Shown here in pieces: positions 12,601-23,929 of a DNA stretch of 64,000 bases; the stretch's first letter is position 1; every line of letters begins with the position of its first letter. Source of the stretch: Lonicera japonica (Eukaryota; Streptophyta; Magnoliopsida; Dipsacales; Caprifoliaceae). The notes beneath the pieces are model-generated. The model made no database searches. It saw only the letters and a program-made list of their open reading frames with translations, and had not been told where the DNA came from. The stretch spans positions 8,878,394 to 8,942,393 of the forward strand of contig CM038470.1 in assembly GCA_021464415.1 (NCBI GenBank), read 5' to 3'. Made by a program: the position numbers and the translations under genes.

Positions 12601-13231
12601 TTGTGCCCGGTAAGAATATTATTTTTCTCCTCCAAAAAGAATCTGTCATGTTTATGTACATGTAGATGCATTATTTACTTGTTATATATGTTCTTACACA
12701 CACATGATTTGTTCGTGCTGAACCAATTTGCTATGGAGTCTTAACTCTACCCAGAAGTAATGGAGATACCAAGTATGATAACTTGCTTCAGCACAGTGAA
12801 ATTTATGTGTATATATATTGTCATCTTTCCCTTTTTGCAAGAGTTAACAATATACTTAATTTTTGTTTTTATATTTAATTACTATTAATTGCAAGAGAGA
12901 AAACTTGCTTTCAGTGAAATTTTGTGTATATAATTGCATTTGTTTTTGCGAGAAAATCTTTCTCCTATCTTTCCCTTTTTGCAAGAGTTAACAATATACT
13001 TAATAAGCTTCTTGTTTTTATATTTAATTACTATTAATTGCAAAGAAATTTTTATGTGAAATTGACATGGATGGTAACATATATATATATATATATATGA
13101 ATGCAGGTTTTACAGTGGGACTGAGGAATTGGCTGCGCATAACTTTTGCTGCTGAGAGATTGTCTCTTGAAGATGGTCTTGAGAGGATCAAAGCTTTCCA
13201 TTTCAGGCATGCCAAGAAGCAAATTTTATAA
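9620..13231 (+). CDS. Tyrosine aminotransferase / SUR1-like PLP enzyme, gene B (7 exons, 421 aa), with altered PLP-pocket residues
   Basis: Exons 9620-9891, 10738-11077, 11352-11570, 11873-11932, 12274-12429, 12516-12609 and 13107-13231 join in frame to 421 residues. Internal exon lengths (340, 219, 60, 156, 94) equal those of gene A, so this is a tandem duplicate. Kept residues are Asn191 in NPGNPCGN, Asp219 and Tyr222 in DEVY, Schiff-base Lys252 in [12 protein letters not shown] and Arg391 in GLRNWLR. Changed residues are the SYAPTVG loop, here GFPQHSG, so the AspAT Tyr70 equivalent is Phe80, and GCTQAIE, here GAKQAIE, which puts Lys117 in the phosphate-cup loop. The frame has no stop and good splice sites, so it is probably expressed. 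An active enzyme of shifted specificity or rate seems more likely than a dead gene. That is inference, because the catalytic Lys and Arg remain. Confidence 0.9.
11199..11350. mobile_element. Truncated Harbinger-type MITE in intron 2 of gene B
   Basis: After a TAA at 11196-11198, the sequence GGCGGTGTTTGTTTCC and the repeated CTGAATCTGAA/CATCTGAATA words match the subterminal style of the larger MITEs at 14261 and 19666. No matching right end is seen before the splice acceptor at 11350/11351. Confidence 0.4.
13081..13098. repeat. AT microsatellite beside a splice acceptor of gene B
   Basis: A pure AT run lies just upstream of the exon 7 acceptor (exon starts 13107). Length variation here would sit in the branch-point and polypyrimidine region. 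Confidence 0.8.
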
Positions 13232-14260
13232 AATTCATGGTAAAGACTGATGATGGTGGACAGTAAATTTGCTGTAAATTTTGTAAATACAGGGAAAGGA
13301 TTGTAATATACAATGAAATGAAATATTGGTTTATTTATCGGTACTATCCTACTGATTAATGTATGGTTTTTTTGATACATTAACATTATGTGATAAAGAT
13401 TGAGTTGGAACTTGAAAAAATCAAGTTGTTCTTGATTTGGTTTATGTATCTGTCCTACTTTCAATTTTCATAAAATATGACTCGTTATTCAGGTTGAAGG
13501 TATCCTCATTTTTGTGACCTTAAGGAGCTCAAATGAGCCAAGCTATTAAAATCCGCGATAATTTGGTTAGAGGTTCATTTGAGATTTCTAAACATGTCTG
13601 AGTTTGAACATTTTTCATTATATTATTTAATTCAGCTCACTAAACTCTCCTGGGCATCATAAAATGACACAAGTAATTAAAGTTGACAATTTTAACTTAA
13701 GTAACTTGCTTCCGGATCAACTCAACTCATTTATATATCTAATATTCATATCTACCTAGAAATATATATATATATATATATTACTAAACTAGCAGCAGTA
13801 CTGTTCTTTGCTACTCCTTTTAAATTGATAGTGACTTTTTCTTCACGAGATGTCAAATTGATAGTCTAATCTATTTTTTAGAACATAATTAATAGATTAA
13901 TAAATTTTATTGTATGAAATAAGTTGTATTCATCATTATTAACGAGATAAAATTAGTGCCGGAATAAATATTTTCACATATGCCATTGTTCTTAACACAT
14001 GCTCTTAAAAACACACGTAGGTTAGAAAAAAAAATAAAAGAATGTAGGCAAGTGTAAATGTGACATACACAAAATATTAAATTGTTAATCACATGAACAG
14101 TATTTTTGGAATTTTATCTTTGTTAAAATAATAGAGAGATGAATAAAGTCTACCCCTCTATAAAAAGGCTTATAGTCTTGTAATTTAATTTTAATTTTAA
14201 TTGTTCAATTATAATAAACGTTTTTCTTCTTCTCTCCACGCTTTCTGTAGACTAGATTAA

Positions 14261-15103
14261 GGTAGCATTTAGTAAAAAAACTGAAAACTGAAAACTGAAA
14301 CTGAAAACTGAAAACTAAAAACTGAAAAAACTGTTTGTTTAGTTCTAAAAATTGTATCTGAAAAAATGTTGTTTGTTTGAATATAACACATCTGAAAATT
14401 GAATTTTTTTTATTATGACAATTTTGCCCTTATTATAAAAATTAAATATAACACATTGAAAATTATCATCTACTATAAATTTCTCATCTAGTATAAAATA
14501 TACCCCTGATTATCCTTTCAAACCCCCTAAGGTAATTAAATATAATACATTTAATTAATTTCTAGCTTAATTATTTAAATACCTTGTCTTCAATCTGCAT
14601 CAAAATTTTGCAATCGGCAGCTTATATATATATATATATAAATTTCCAGCTTATACATATATATATAATCAACGATTGGGCGTTGATGGAGAGGGTCATT
14701 ACACATAGCGTTGATGGAGAAAGGCACGAAGAAGAAATGGGCTTCCTCAGGATTGGGTGTAATGAGGGAACTTTGGAGAAGAGCGAGCTTGAATGCGTGC
14801 TCGCTGAAGTAATTGCCCAGTTTTGGATTGAAAGGGTTTGGGTGAGGAAGATAAATGTGAGATGGACATTTTGAGAAAAGAATGGGGGTAAGATGGACAT
14901 TTTATCCTCATTAAAATTAAGTTTCAGATTTAAGTGGCAACTTTGCCACTTAAAATTTTGGATGAAAATTTTAAGTTTTAAGTGGTAAAAATTAAGTGGT
15001 CACTTAATTTTTTTAGTTAGTGAACAACTTTGTCAACCACTTAAATCTGAAAATTTTAAGTTTTCAGATTTAATGGCAAATTAAGTGGCAAGTGAACGAG
15101 GCC
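14261..15103 (-). mobile_element. Harbinger-type MITE, 843 bp family
   Basis: It is flanked by TAA at 14258-14260 and 15104-15106. The left end is GGTAGCATTTAGTAAA followed by repeated CTGAAAACTGAAA words. Read inward from the right it is GGCCTCGTTCACTTGCC, followed by CACTTAA-rich DNA. The element at 19666-20514 (849 bp) has the same ends in the opposite orientation. The internal open frame at 14584-14874 has no recognisable product. Confidence 0.8.
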
Positions 15104-15217
15104 TAAGTGGTATGATGGCCATGGCCCCTAAAGAAGAAAGCTCTCAGAGCGGTAATCCTGGCGAACTAGATTAGAACTTGAGGACATTTTTCGAGAGTTA
15201 CAAGAATCATTCGGTAA

Positions 15218-15565
15218 GGGTGCGTTTGATAAAACATTTGAAAACTAAAACTTAAAATTGAAAAAATTGTTTGTTTACTTCTGAAAATTGTATCAAAAAA
15301 TATATTGTTTATTTGAATATAGTACATCTGAAAACTGTTTTTTTTAATATGACAATTTTGCCCTTATTAGTGTATTTAGATCACATAATTAGGGCTTTAA
15401 TAAGGGTAAAATATGTATTTTGTAATGAGGAAAATTAAGTTTTCAGATTTACCACTTAAAATTTTAGATGCAAATATTCAAATTCAAGTGGAAATCACTT
15501 AATTTTTTTGCCACACAAACAATTTTCACACCACTTAAAATTTAAGTGAATAAAATAAACAACTC
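15218..15565. mobile_element. Shorter relative of the 843/849-bp Harbinger-type MITE
   Basis: TAA flanks both sides (15215-15217 and 15566-15568). The left end is GGGTGCGTTTGATAAAAC, and the right part is rich in CACTTAAAATTTT words shared with the neighbouring larger element. It is non-coding and looks like an internally deleted family member. Confidence 0.65.
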
Positions 15566-16184
15566 CTAAATCCCAACAAGTATTCCGAGAATCGTTCGTT
15601 GGAGAGGCATTACCAGAAAACCATGCTTGAAGCCAAGAGGAACAATACCATGAATTGACGAACAAACAAAAGTTCCCGCCGCTTCCGAAAATTCTCCACA
15701 GGTATTTCTCGTTAATCTCAAATCCTTCACTAGTTTTTGGATTAGGATATAAGCTTAGTTGTATAATTTTATCTAACCGTTGAAAATTATATCCAATAAA
15801 CTTTTTTACTTATTTTATCTTCTCTTCGTGTTTTCTTGCATTAAAATTTTTAATTATCAAACAACCTATAAAATAAATAAAATTGTGAATTTGTAAACAT
15901 ATGTATGCGAGAGTTGGAACTCAAAAACTAGTCGGGAGTAAGTTTGGCAACTAAACCGATCCTAATGGTTAGAAATCTTAATCATCTTGATTGATAATAT
16001 TCGTTCAAAAGCCCAAATAAAATATCAGAGTCAAAGAGAGTAAGATAACTCCGTTGTCTTACCGTTGTAAACAATCACTCACGGACCCACCCTCTACGCC
16101 GTTAAATTTGAAAAACCAAAAAAGCTTGTCCCCCTATCTTCTAACGGCTCCTTTATCCATAAAACTCTAGTCCGTATAACCATC

Positions 16185-16193
16185 AAACCCTAA
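16185..16193 (+). promoter_or_regulatory. Telo-box (AAACCCTAA) upstream of the reticulon gene
   Basis: An exact AAACCCTAA lies 49 bp upstream of the ATG. Telo-boxes are known in promoters of growth- and translation-related plant genes. Similar boxes lie before the OB-fold, NFD6 and DCAF13 genes in this window. Confidence 0.5.
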
Positions 16194-16241
16194 AACCATT
16201 CAATCTCCGGGCACAAAAACAAAAACAAAAAAAAACTAATA

Positions 16242-18739
16242 ATGGAATCAACAACAACAACACCACCTCCTCCATACCATCGATCGGATCACAAATCTCA
16301 GGCCAAATCCGCCTCTCGCCTCGCTCGGACCAACCAATTCGACGAAGAAGAACCGCCCCTTCTTCCTTCTCTTGATTGTTCACCAAAAATGGAGATGAAT
16401 CTATCTTCTCCAAAACCCCAAAGTTCTCTCAAAATTCACGAGCTTCTACTCCTATCCCCTTCTCCTCTTCGGAAATCATCGAGGACCCGTCTAGCAGAGA
16501 TGGCCTCCGAGGAGCCCGTTGAGCCAAATGGGTCCCGCCGGCGGTGCAAGATCAGGAATTCTCCGGCCGGTTGCGCTTCACCGAGGAATGGAAGGAGGTT
16601 GAGGAGGCGATTGGAGCCAGAGATTCGAGAAGAGAAGGATTTCGGTGTGGGGGAAGAGATTAAGCCTAGAAAAATAAGGCATAGTGGTCGGCCCAAAAAG
16701 GAGAAATTGAGTTTGGTCCCTCTAAATCCATCCCCAAGTACTACTCGATTATTATTCTATTCTACATAATATAATGTTCAATTAACTTGTTTGTAACCCT
16801 AATTCCAAGCTCTCGAATTGGGATTTGGACAAAATTAGTTTCAATTTGAACTAATTTTGGTTCAATTTCGAAAGCCTGGAATTGGGATTCTTAAACATTA
16901 TTAACGCAATCAATGCTTACCCATTTGTTTGTTTACTTGTTTATTTATTGTTGATTTTCTTGATTATTGTTTTATTTGCAATTAGCACATGATGGTGATG
17001 GTTGTAATCTTGATCGAATCGGACAACTGTTCACTGATCTGGTTATGTGGAATGATGTGGCAAAATCGAGCCTTTGGTTTGGTTTTGGTTCGCTTTGCTT
17101 CATATCTTCTTGTTTTACACAAGGAATTAAATTTAGGTGAGTTGAACTTTTCTCTCTCTATGACACTCAATCTGTCGTCATTTGATTTAGCTTTAATCTA
17201 ACTTTAACGATATCTGAATATTTATCATTATTATGGTTACAGCATTTTCTCATTTATATCTCAATTGGCCCTTTTGTGTTTGGGCATTTCGTTCCTCTCG
17301 AGCTCAATCTGTCAAAGGTGGACTTCAATTCATTCTTTGTTCTTGCATTTTTGTCACTTCAAATTTATACCGTTCTGCTCATAATTTCCTCAAGCAAAAT
17401 TTTTGCAGGATTAACATTGAGAAGCGTGAAATTACGCTGAAAGAAGACGATATATTGAGAGCAGCAAGAGTAATACTTCCGGCTACGAATCTTGTACTTT
17501 CGAAGACAAGATGGATATTTTCAGGGGAACCATCCACGACCCTTAAAGTATTTACATAAATTCTTACAGAATAATTTCAAATGGATATAATTGCTGAAAC
17601 ATGGTTGATAGATCATTATATCGACATTGTTTATGGTTATTAGGTAGCGCCGTTCCTACTTTTAGGAGCTGAGTATGGCCATCTCATAACCCTATGGAGG
17701 CTTTGTGCACTTGGTAAGTTGATACCTTATTTCTTATTGTCAATTATGAACTTAAAAAGATGTCATTATTTGAACTCTTTTTTCAATTTTTTTTGAAAAT
17801 ATTTGTGTGAATTGTCAGGGTTCTTCATTAGCTTCACAGGTCCAAAGTTATACTCCAATCACTCTGCTCAAATAAACAAAAAAGGTATATCGAACATTCC
17901 CTTATCTCTGTAGTCACTAAGTCCGCATTTGTTCTTGTTGATGAAGTGTGTCTTTGGTGAAGCAGCTGACAACTTGAAATCGCGGGTGTTGGAAGCATGG
18001 AGAGGTTGCACTCACAAGAAGATTGTGGCAGCATCAGTAGCCACGGCCTTTTGGAATTTGGCTACCATCAAAACGCGTATTTTTGCAGGTAGTTACTGCA
18101 ATGTGCTGGGTTTTTTGTCGTTGTTTTATAATGTACTATATGGTAAAAGTATGAGTTTGTAGTTCTGAAGCTTTCGCTTGTACACGGAATCGGTGATTTC
18201 ATACAATAATATACTAGTGTTCAATTGACAATTAACTAGCAATTTAAAGGTTAATATCATGCAAGAAATTATTCTATGCGTTTGATTAAGTATATCTATA
18301 TATGTAAGTTCTCTGTGTTAAGTATGATATTCCATCCCCATCTGTTAATCTGATAGGAACAAGGTTCAAGTCTTGACACCGCCATCCCCCATCCCCCATC
18401 TGTTAATCTTGAATTTGTCTGTTTTGCGTAATCCTATCCCTATCTCTACTCTCCATGGGTGACCCCGTGAGGGAGGGGATTAAGCATGATATTCATTGTG
18501 GTTTCTTCTCTCCAAACAGCTTTTAGGAGAGATGGTTCCTAATACTGTACATTTCCTTTTGGCATGCATGTTTCAAAGTTTTTCTTCTATGTTTTCTGTT
18601 GGTTGCAGCCTTCATATCTCTGGTAATAGTTCGGTACTATCGGCAATTCTCGGAAGCAAAGTCGCAAGAAGACGAAGCAGAAGAAGGTCAACAAGAACAA
18701 GCGCTTGTTTTAGTAGAAACTAAATCCAAAAAACCCTAA
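16242..18739 (+). CDS. Reticulon-like protein, long-N-terminus type (RTNLB17/18/21-like; 8 exons, 416 aa)
   Basis: Exons 16242-16737, 16986-17136, 17243-17317, 17409-17547, 17644-17713, 17819-17884, 17966-18088 and 18609-18739 join in frame to 416 residues. Residues 1-165 form a basic, Ser/Pro-rich cytosolic region. The reticulon domain begins near residue 180 with DLVMWND and WFGFGSLCFISSCFTQG. Its first hydrophobic hairpin continues through FISQLALLCLGISFLSSSIC, and the second lies around AEYGHLITLWRLCALG. The domain ends near VIVRYYRQF (about 379-387), followed by an acidic tail. Reticulons wedge into and tubulate the ER membrane. The long N-terminus and the neighbouring genes point to the RTNLB17/18 class (At2g20590 and At4g28430, from memory). 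A possible AATAAA poly(A) signal lies near 18884. Confidence 0.93.
18333..18479. mobile_element. Short retroposon-like insertion in the last intron of the reticulon gene
   Basis: The 147-bp segment is flanked by a 15-bp direct repeat (TTAAGTATGATATTC at 18318-18332 and TTAAGCATGATATTC at 18480-18494, one mismatch). Inside are GGTTCAAGTCTTG, which resembles a Pol III box B, and a repeated CCATCTGTTAATCT word. A truncated SINE is the likeliest reading, but no box A or poly(A) tail is clear. Confidence 0.5.
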
Positions 18740-18971
18740 TTTAGAATAGTCTTTCACATTTCATTTTACAGCTAAAATGTCTCTCCCTTTAAATATATGA
18801 ATGGGGGAAGAGTGGGGGAAGAGAGGCACGCTGTATAACACAAAATGCCTTGTATGCTTTGATTGTACTACCTGTATTTGTATAAATAAAACTGACCAGA
18901 ACTACTTTTGCCATTATTCTGGTTCATGTTTATGGTAGTAGAACGGAAACAGTTTGTACAAACTTATGTAA

Positions 18972-18990
18972 CAGAGAGAGAGAGAGAGAG
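18972..18990. repeat. GA microsatellite
   Basis: A GA dinucleotide run downstream of the reticulon gene, just outside the left edge of the segmental duplication. Confidence 0.9.
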
Positions 18991-19665
18991 ATTAATCGTG
19001 TGGTCGTACATGGTTATCTAATTAAGGCCGCAAACAGTTTGTGCAAAATATTAGAACGGAAATGGAATTGGAGTTATCGGTTTTTCTCTGTGCAATGAAA
19101 TTTGAATTCTAATGCATTTGGTAAAATAAGAGATATTATAAACTTTGAAGAAACATGTAGTTTATGCATTCCTCTATCTAAATTTAGACATTCCAACTGG
19201 TTTACATCAAAATATTGAAAATATCTATTACATCAACCAAATACATTATTTTGTATTTTTCTTACAAACTATTTCCCCGCGCAATATTTATGCGCAAATA
19301 CGCTGCCTTTAGCAACTGGATGTTGTAAAATCATTACACTCCGTAAAGAAAAAGGCAACTCTTTAACTGCTTTAGCTAATCTTTAGTTTGACTACTATAA
19401 TTCTAACTCCTAATATTAATTATATTTGTTAAAACTAGCCCTACAGTACCAGTGTATAATTAACAACAGTGAATGCAAAATAAAGAATAACCAGATACAT
19501 TTTAGGTTAATATTGAGATAAATTAAAATAGAGAGTATTAGGTCACCTTTTGGCTACATTTATGTAATATGTTTATGTATATATATGTTCGAGATTTAGT
19601 AGATTAACTATATATATATATATATATATAAATACTAGTTATACAAATACTCAGATTTTGTCTTA

Positions 19666-20514
19666 GGCCTCGTTCACTTGCCACTTAATTTGCCACTTAA
19701 ATTTGAAAACTTAAAATTTTCAGATTTAAGTGGTTGTGAAAGTTGTTCACTAACTAAAAAAATTAAGTGGCCACTTAATTTTTACCACTTAAAACTTAAA
19801 ATTTTCATCCAAAAAATTAAGTGGCAAAGTTGCCACTTAAATCTGAAACTTAATTTTAAAGAGTAAAAAAAGACTATTTTACCCTCCATCTTTTCTCAAA
19901 ATTACACAAAAATCAACCCTCACAAATTAAACCAGCCCCAGCTAGGTCACCCCAGCTAGGTCACGCCTCACGCCGCTCTCTCCATCTCACGCCGCTCGTC
20001 GCCGTCCTCCATCTCCGGTGAGATCTCTCTCTCTCTCGCCGTCTTCAACACACACACACACACGCACATCGCAGTTCTTTCTCTCCCTCGTCCACAGGCA
20101 CACCGCCGTTCTTTCTCTCCCTCGTCCACACGCACACAGCAACGCGCACACACACACACAGGCTCACAGACACAGACACACACACACAGGCGAGGGACAG
20201 CACAAAGATTGTTGTTTATATATATATATGACGAAATTTGTTGTTTATATATATATGGTTAATTTTTTTGTTTTATATATATATATATGACGAAATTTGT
20301 TGTTTATATATATATATGACGAAATGTGTTCAAAATACAATAATAAGGGCAAAATGGTCATAATAAAAAAAATTCAGATTTCAGATGTGTTATATTAAAA
20401 CAAACAACATTTTTTCAGATACATTTTTCAACATAAACAAACAGCTTTTTCAGTTTTCAGTTTTCAGGTTCAGTTTTCAGTTTTCAGATTTCAGTTTTTT
20501 TACTAAACGGCACC
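19666..20514 (+). mobile_element. Harbinger-type MITE, 849 bp, with empty site in copy 2
   Basis: TTA flanks both sides (19663-19665 and 20515-20517). The ends are GGCCTCGTTCACTTG and, inverted, GGTGCCGTTTAGT. Copy 2 of the duplication lacks it: near 37111-37120 the flanks run straight through (TCTCAGTAGT). It contains CA- and TC-rich simple repeats (20040-20190) and AT runs but no credible gene. Confidence 0.85.
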
Positions 20515-21084
20515 TTAGTACTGAAGAGTGTGATATTTCACATGAGCATCATTGTATAATGGCACTTCCTTCTACTCTCCCAACAACCACCCTCTATCAT
20601 TGCTTGTATTAAAATGTATATATATATATACCAAATTGACTATATAAGTTTCCTTTGGCCCAAAAAAATTATACAAAAGTCTTGAAAGACAAAAAAAATT
20701 TGTATGCATATCTAGTACCCCAAACGAAAAATCTCTTTTTGGCGTGTACATTTGTAAAAATACACTAATTTATCGTAATAGATGATTAGAAAGAAGATAT
20801 ATTGATTTTAAATACAAGAACAAAGCAAAAATTTATTTTAGCATATGCTCCGTTTATTTGTAATTGTTTTTGAAAGAAGATTTACTTATTAAACTCATTT
20901 AATAATGTTGTTTGGATCGTCTATTTATCTTGTATAATGAATTTCATTATTTATCTACTAGATCACATGCACACGCAATACATCTACTACTCAAATATAT
21001 CTTAAGTTATCAAACAAAGATATTAAATGGTCTTGTGATTTACTAGTAAATTACTTTGTCAATTATTTAAGGTTCGAATATAGT

Positions 21085-21350
21085 TTAACACAGCTAAAAT
21101 AGGAAGTACATGAAAAAGGGACCGTAGGGGTAAAATGGGAAGTACAAAAGTTTGACACAACTCAAATAGGAAGTACATACAAAAAGAGAATGCAATAGTA
21201 CAATAAGAAGTATAAGCATATTTTTTAATGAAAAAAGAGATCGTATGAGTAAAATAGGAAGTACATGAAAAAAGATAATAAGGGGTAAAATAATAAGTAC
21301 AAAAGTTTGACACAACTAAAATAGGAAGTATAAAAAATTGACACAACTTC
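21085..21350. repeat. Expanded degenerate repeat in copy 1
   Basis: Units built on TAAAATAGGAAGTACATGAAA and TTTGACACAACT recur several times here. At the matching place in copy 2 (about 37755-37800) they occur only about once, so this is a local expansion after duplication. Confidence 0.7.
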
Positions 21351-21429
21351 ACACAGTTGAATTGAAACTCGACTTTATAATATAGACTATATATTCTAAA
21401 ATATAAAATTAAATTTACTATTCATTTTT

Positions 21430-22045
21430 GAGTAAACTACACAAATGACCCTTAAACTATTGACATTATCCCACTTTGACCCTCAAACAAAAATTTGTCA
21501 CATCTAAATACTTGAACTATTTACCGAGTTTTAAATTAGCCCTTTCGTCCAATTTGGGCGTTAACTTGGATAGAATTAAGGGTAAAATTGTCATTTTAAT
21601 AGTTGGGGGCCAAAGTAAAACAATATCAATAGTTTAGGGGCTATTTGCGTAGTTTATTATGAAAGAAAAAAATTTGCCAGAATCTTATTCTTCTTCGCCG
21701 AAATCTTCTTCTTCTTCTTCGCCGGAATCTTCTTCTTGTTCATCCACCGCAAGAGAGAAGATAAGGTGGTCGGGTCTCTCTCTCTATTCATTTTTCCTTT
21801 TTCTAAAAATTTTTCTTTCATAATAAACTACGCAAATGGCCCCTAAACTATTGATATTGTCGCACTTTGGCCCCCAACTATTGAATGACAATTTTACTCT
21901 TAATTATGTCCAAACGCTCAAATTGGACGGAAGGGCTAATTTGAAACTCAGTAAATAGTTTAAATATTTAAATACGACAAATTTTTATTTAAGGGCCAAA
22001 ATGAGATAATGTCAATAGTTTAAGACTCATTTGCATAGTTTACTC
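21430..22045. mobile_element. Mutator-type MITE with 9-bp target-site duplication
   Basis: TTCATTTTT occurs at 21421-21429 and 22046-22054. The element starts GAGTAAACTACACAAATGA and its right end is the inverted counterpart, ending CATAGTTTACTC. Copy 2 has the uninterrupted target TTCATTTTT at 37862-37870. An inner inverted pair (about 21640-21670 and 21807-21845) carries a second set of AAACTACGCAAATGGCCCC-like ends, so the element is nested or folded back. Confidence 0.88.
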
Positions 22046-22623
22046 TTCATTTTTAAAAGTCCAAGTTCACATTACAAACAATTGGTATATAATTAATCAT
22101 GGCCTTTAGATGTAATTTACTCTTGCATTAAAACATCAAATAAATATCAATTTTTCTCACACACAAAACATACTTGATCTACCCAATGCATTACTCTTCT
22201 CATAGTACTTTCTTCCTCATCAATTTTTTAACAAAAACTTTAAAAATGTCATAATTTTAAATTTGAAGTTGGATTTTAATAATATTTATATTTTTGAATG
22301 CTACTAATCAAAATCTATAAAACAAGATCCACCGATAATATGAAATTGTACAAAAAATTTCATGACCAATATTTGAATATTATCTACTGTATTTTTATAT
22401 GATTTTGTAATAAATTTATGCAAATATGTATTTTGGACGATTGTTTAGGTGTGGGATATCTATTTTTGCATTTAGTATACTTTGTAAAATAATCATTAAT
22501 TATTATGTGTAATTATTTATCATAAAATTCCACATAATATTCTTATTTTTAACTATTTTTTTTATTTAATCATACTGCTCGACATAATTAATACCTAATT
22601 ATATATAAATATAAAACCATCGC

Positions 22624-22645
22624 ACTACTCTCTCTCTCTCTCTCC
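22624..22645. repeat. CT microsatellite
   Basis: A CT dinucleotide run followed by CCCCC. The corresponding run in copy 2, near 38450, is shorter. Confidence 0.8.
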
Positions 22646-22915
22646 CCCTTATTTATTTGAACATCATAATTTAAAGTTAGAAGAAAACAATTATTAATCT
22701 TTAAAATGCTACACTTTACTATTTTATCTCAGAAAAAAATAAAAATGCTACTTTACTATATATCATATGAAACCAAAAGTCTCTTTAGGATAATAAGCCG
22801 TATCACACTTTTGTTAGAAAATTAGGTGCAACACAAACAATGTAGTTAGATGTCGCATGAATTAATTCTAAACTACAAATCACCTACTAGTCTTCTTATA
22901 TATCAAATATTAATG

Positions 22916-23718
22916 ATGTATTCAATTCAGATTTTAAAAGATTTTTGTGAATTTTTCAAAATTAATGAATTCTTCTACATCTATAGATTATTTTAAATCT
23001 ATACAAAGTTTAACAGATTTTAATAAATCTATATAAAATCTAAGAGATTTTAAGGAATTGATTCTTTAGTATTTTTATATATTTTAATAAATTCATTAAT
23101 CTTCTAATTACAATAAAAATATCAAAAGATAAATAATAAAATAATTTTAATTACAACTTTAAAGTAATAAATAAATTATAAATCTATCGCAAACGGTTCT
23201 GACCAAATCTAAAAACATGGTGGCTTTTTTTTTTGCCCTTTCTATTCAGTTTTCATCTTATGTCTAAAGAAAATCATAGAAAGAGAGAAAAAAATCAAAG
23301 AGATAGATGATTAATTGGATAATAAAAACTTTGAAAGTAGTGGTATAGAAAGAAAAAGATGATTTAGATATACTGAATGAAATGGAGGAGCTTAAATAGA
23401 TTATAGAGAAAAAGAAGAAATAATACTTAGGGTTCGAGGGAAAGATAGAAGAAAAATTCAATTGAAATTTTCTGCTTGAAGAGAATATTTGTTAGTAGAT
23501 TTGTTCTTCATAAAAATACTCCCAAATACATCAAAATCTATCAATTTATAAAATATTTTAAAATTTGTTGAGTTTTGAATATCATAAGATTTTAAAAGAT
23601 TACTTTTAATCCTAATTGAATACTACAAAATTTTAAGACTTTTTGAATTCCCAATTTAATATTCATGGACTTTCAAAATCCAAAAAAATCCTATAAAATA
23701 TATATTGAATACACCCCT
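22916..23718. mobile_element. MITE of about 800 bp with GTGTATTCAAT-type ends, absent from copy 2
   Basis: The left end GATGTATTCAATTCAGATTT and the inverted right end GGGTGTATTCAATATATATT match well. The inside is rich in AAATCTATAAAAATC-like words. Copy 2 runs through the site at about 38712-38723. The target-site duplication is degraded, so the exact ends are uncertain by a few bases. Confidence 0.75.
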
Positions 23719-23929
23719 AAGAGTAATTTTGGTATTTTTGGGTCTCTAATCAAACAATATTGATTATTCTAAAAAAGTATTGATATTCAATTTTAATTTG
23801 AAATAAATAGAGTATTTTATACGCTAAAATTATCATATGAAACCGAAAGACATTTCAGCAATTATTAAAACTATGACATAAACTACAAGACTTGAACTTT
23901 TACTATCTGGACAAACAATATAACTCTTA

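Larger units (their letters stand above)
13232..16241. other. Spacer between aminotransferase gene B and the reticulon gene
   Basis: No gene is supported. It contains the 3' UTR of gene B, AT microsatellites (13770-13782, 14626-14640), two related Harbinger-type MITEs (14261-15103 and 15218-15565) and the reticulon promoter with a telo-box at 16185. Confidence 0.6.

Noticed and set aside
14584..14874. Open frame of 96 codons inside the 843-bp MITE
   Set aside because: Starts in an AT microsatellite. It has no transposase or other domain.
19968..20183. Cys/Val/Arg-rich minus-strand frame over a CA repeat
   Set aside because: Product of a simple repeat in a MITE, not a protein gene.
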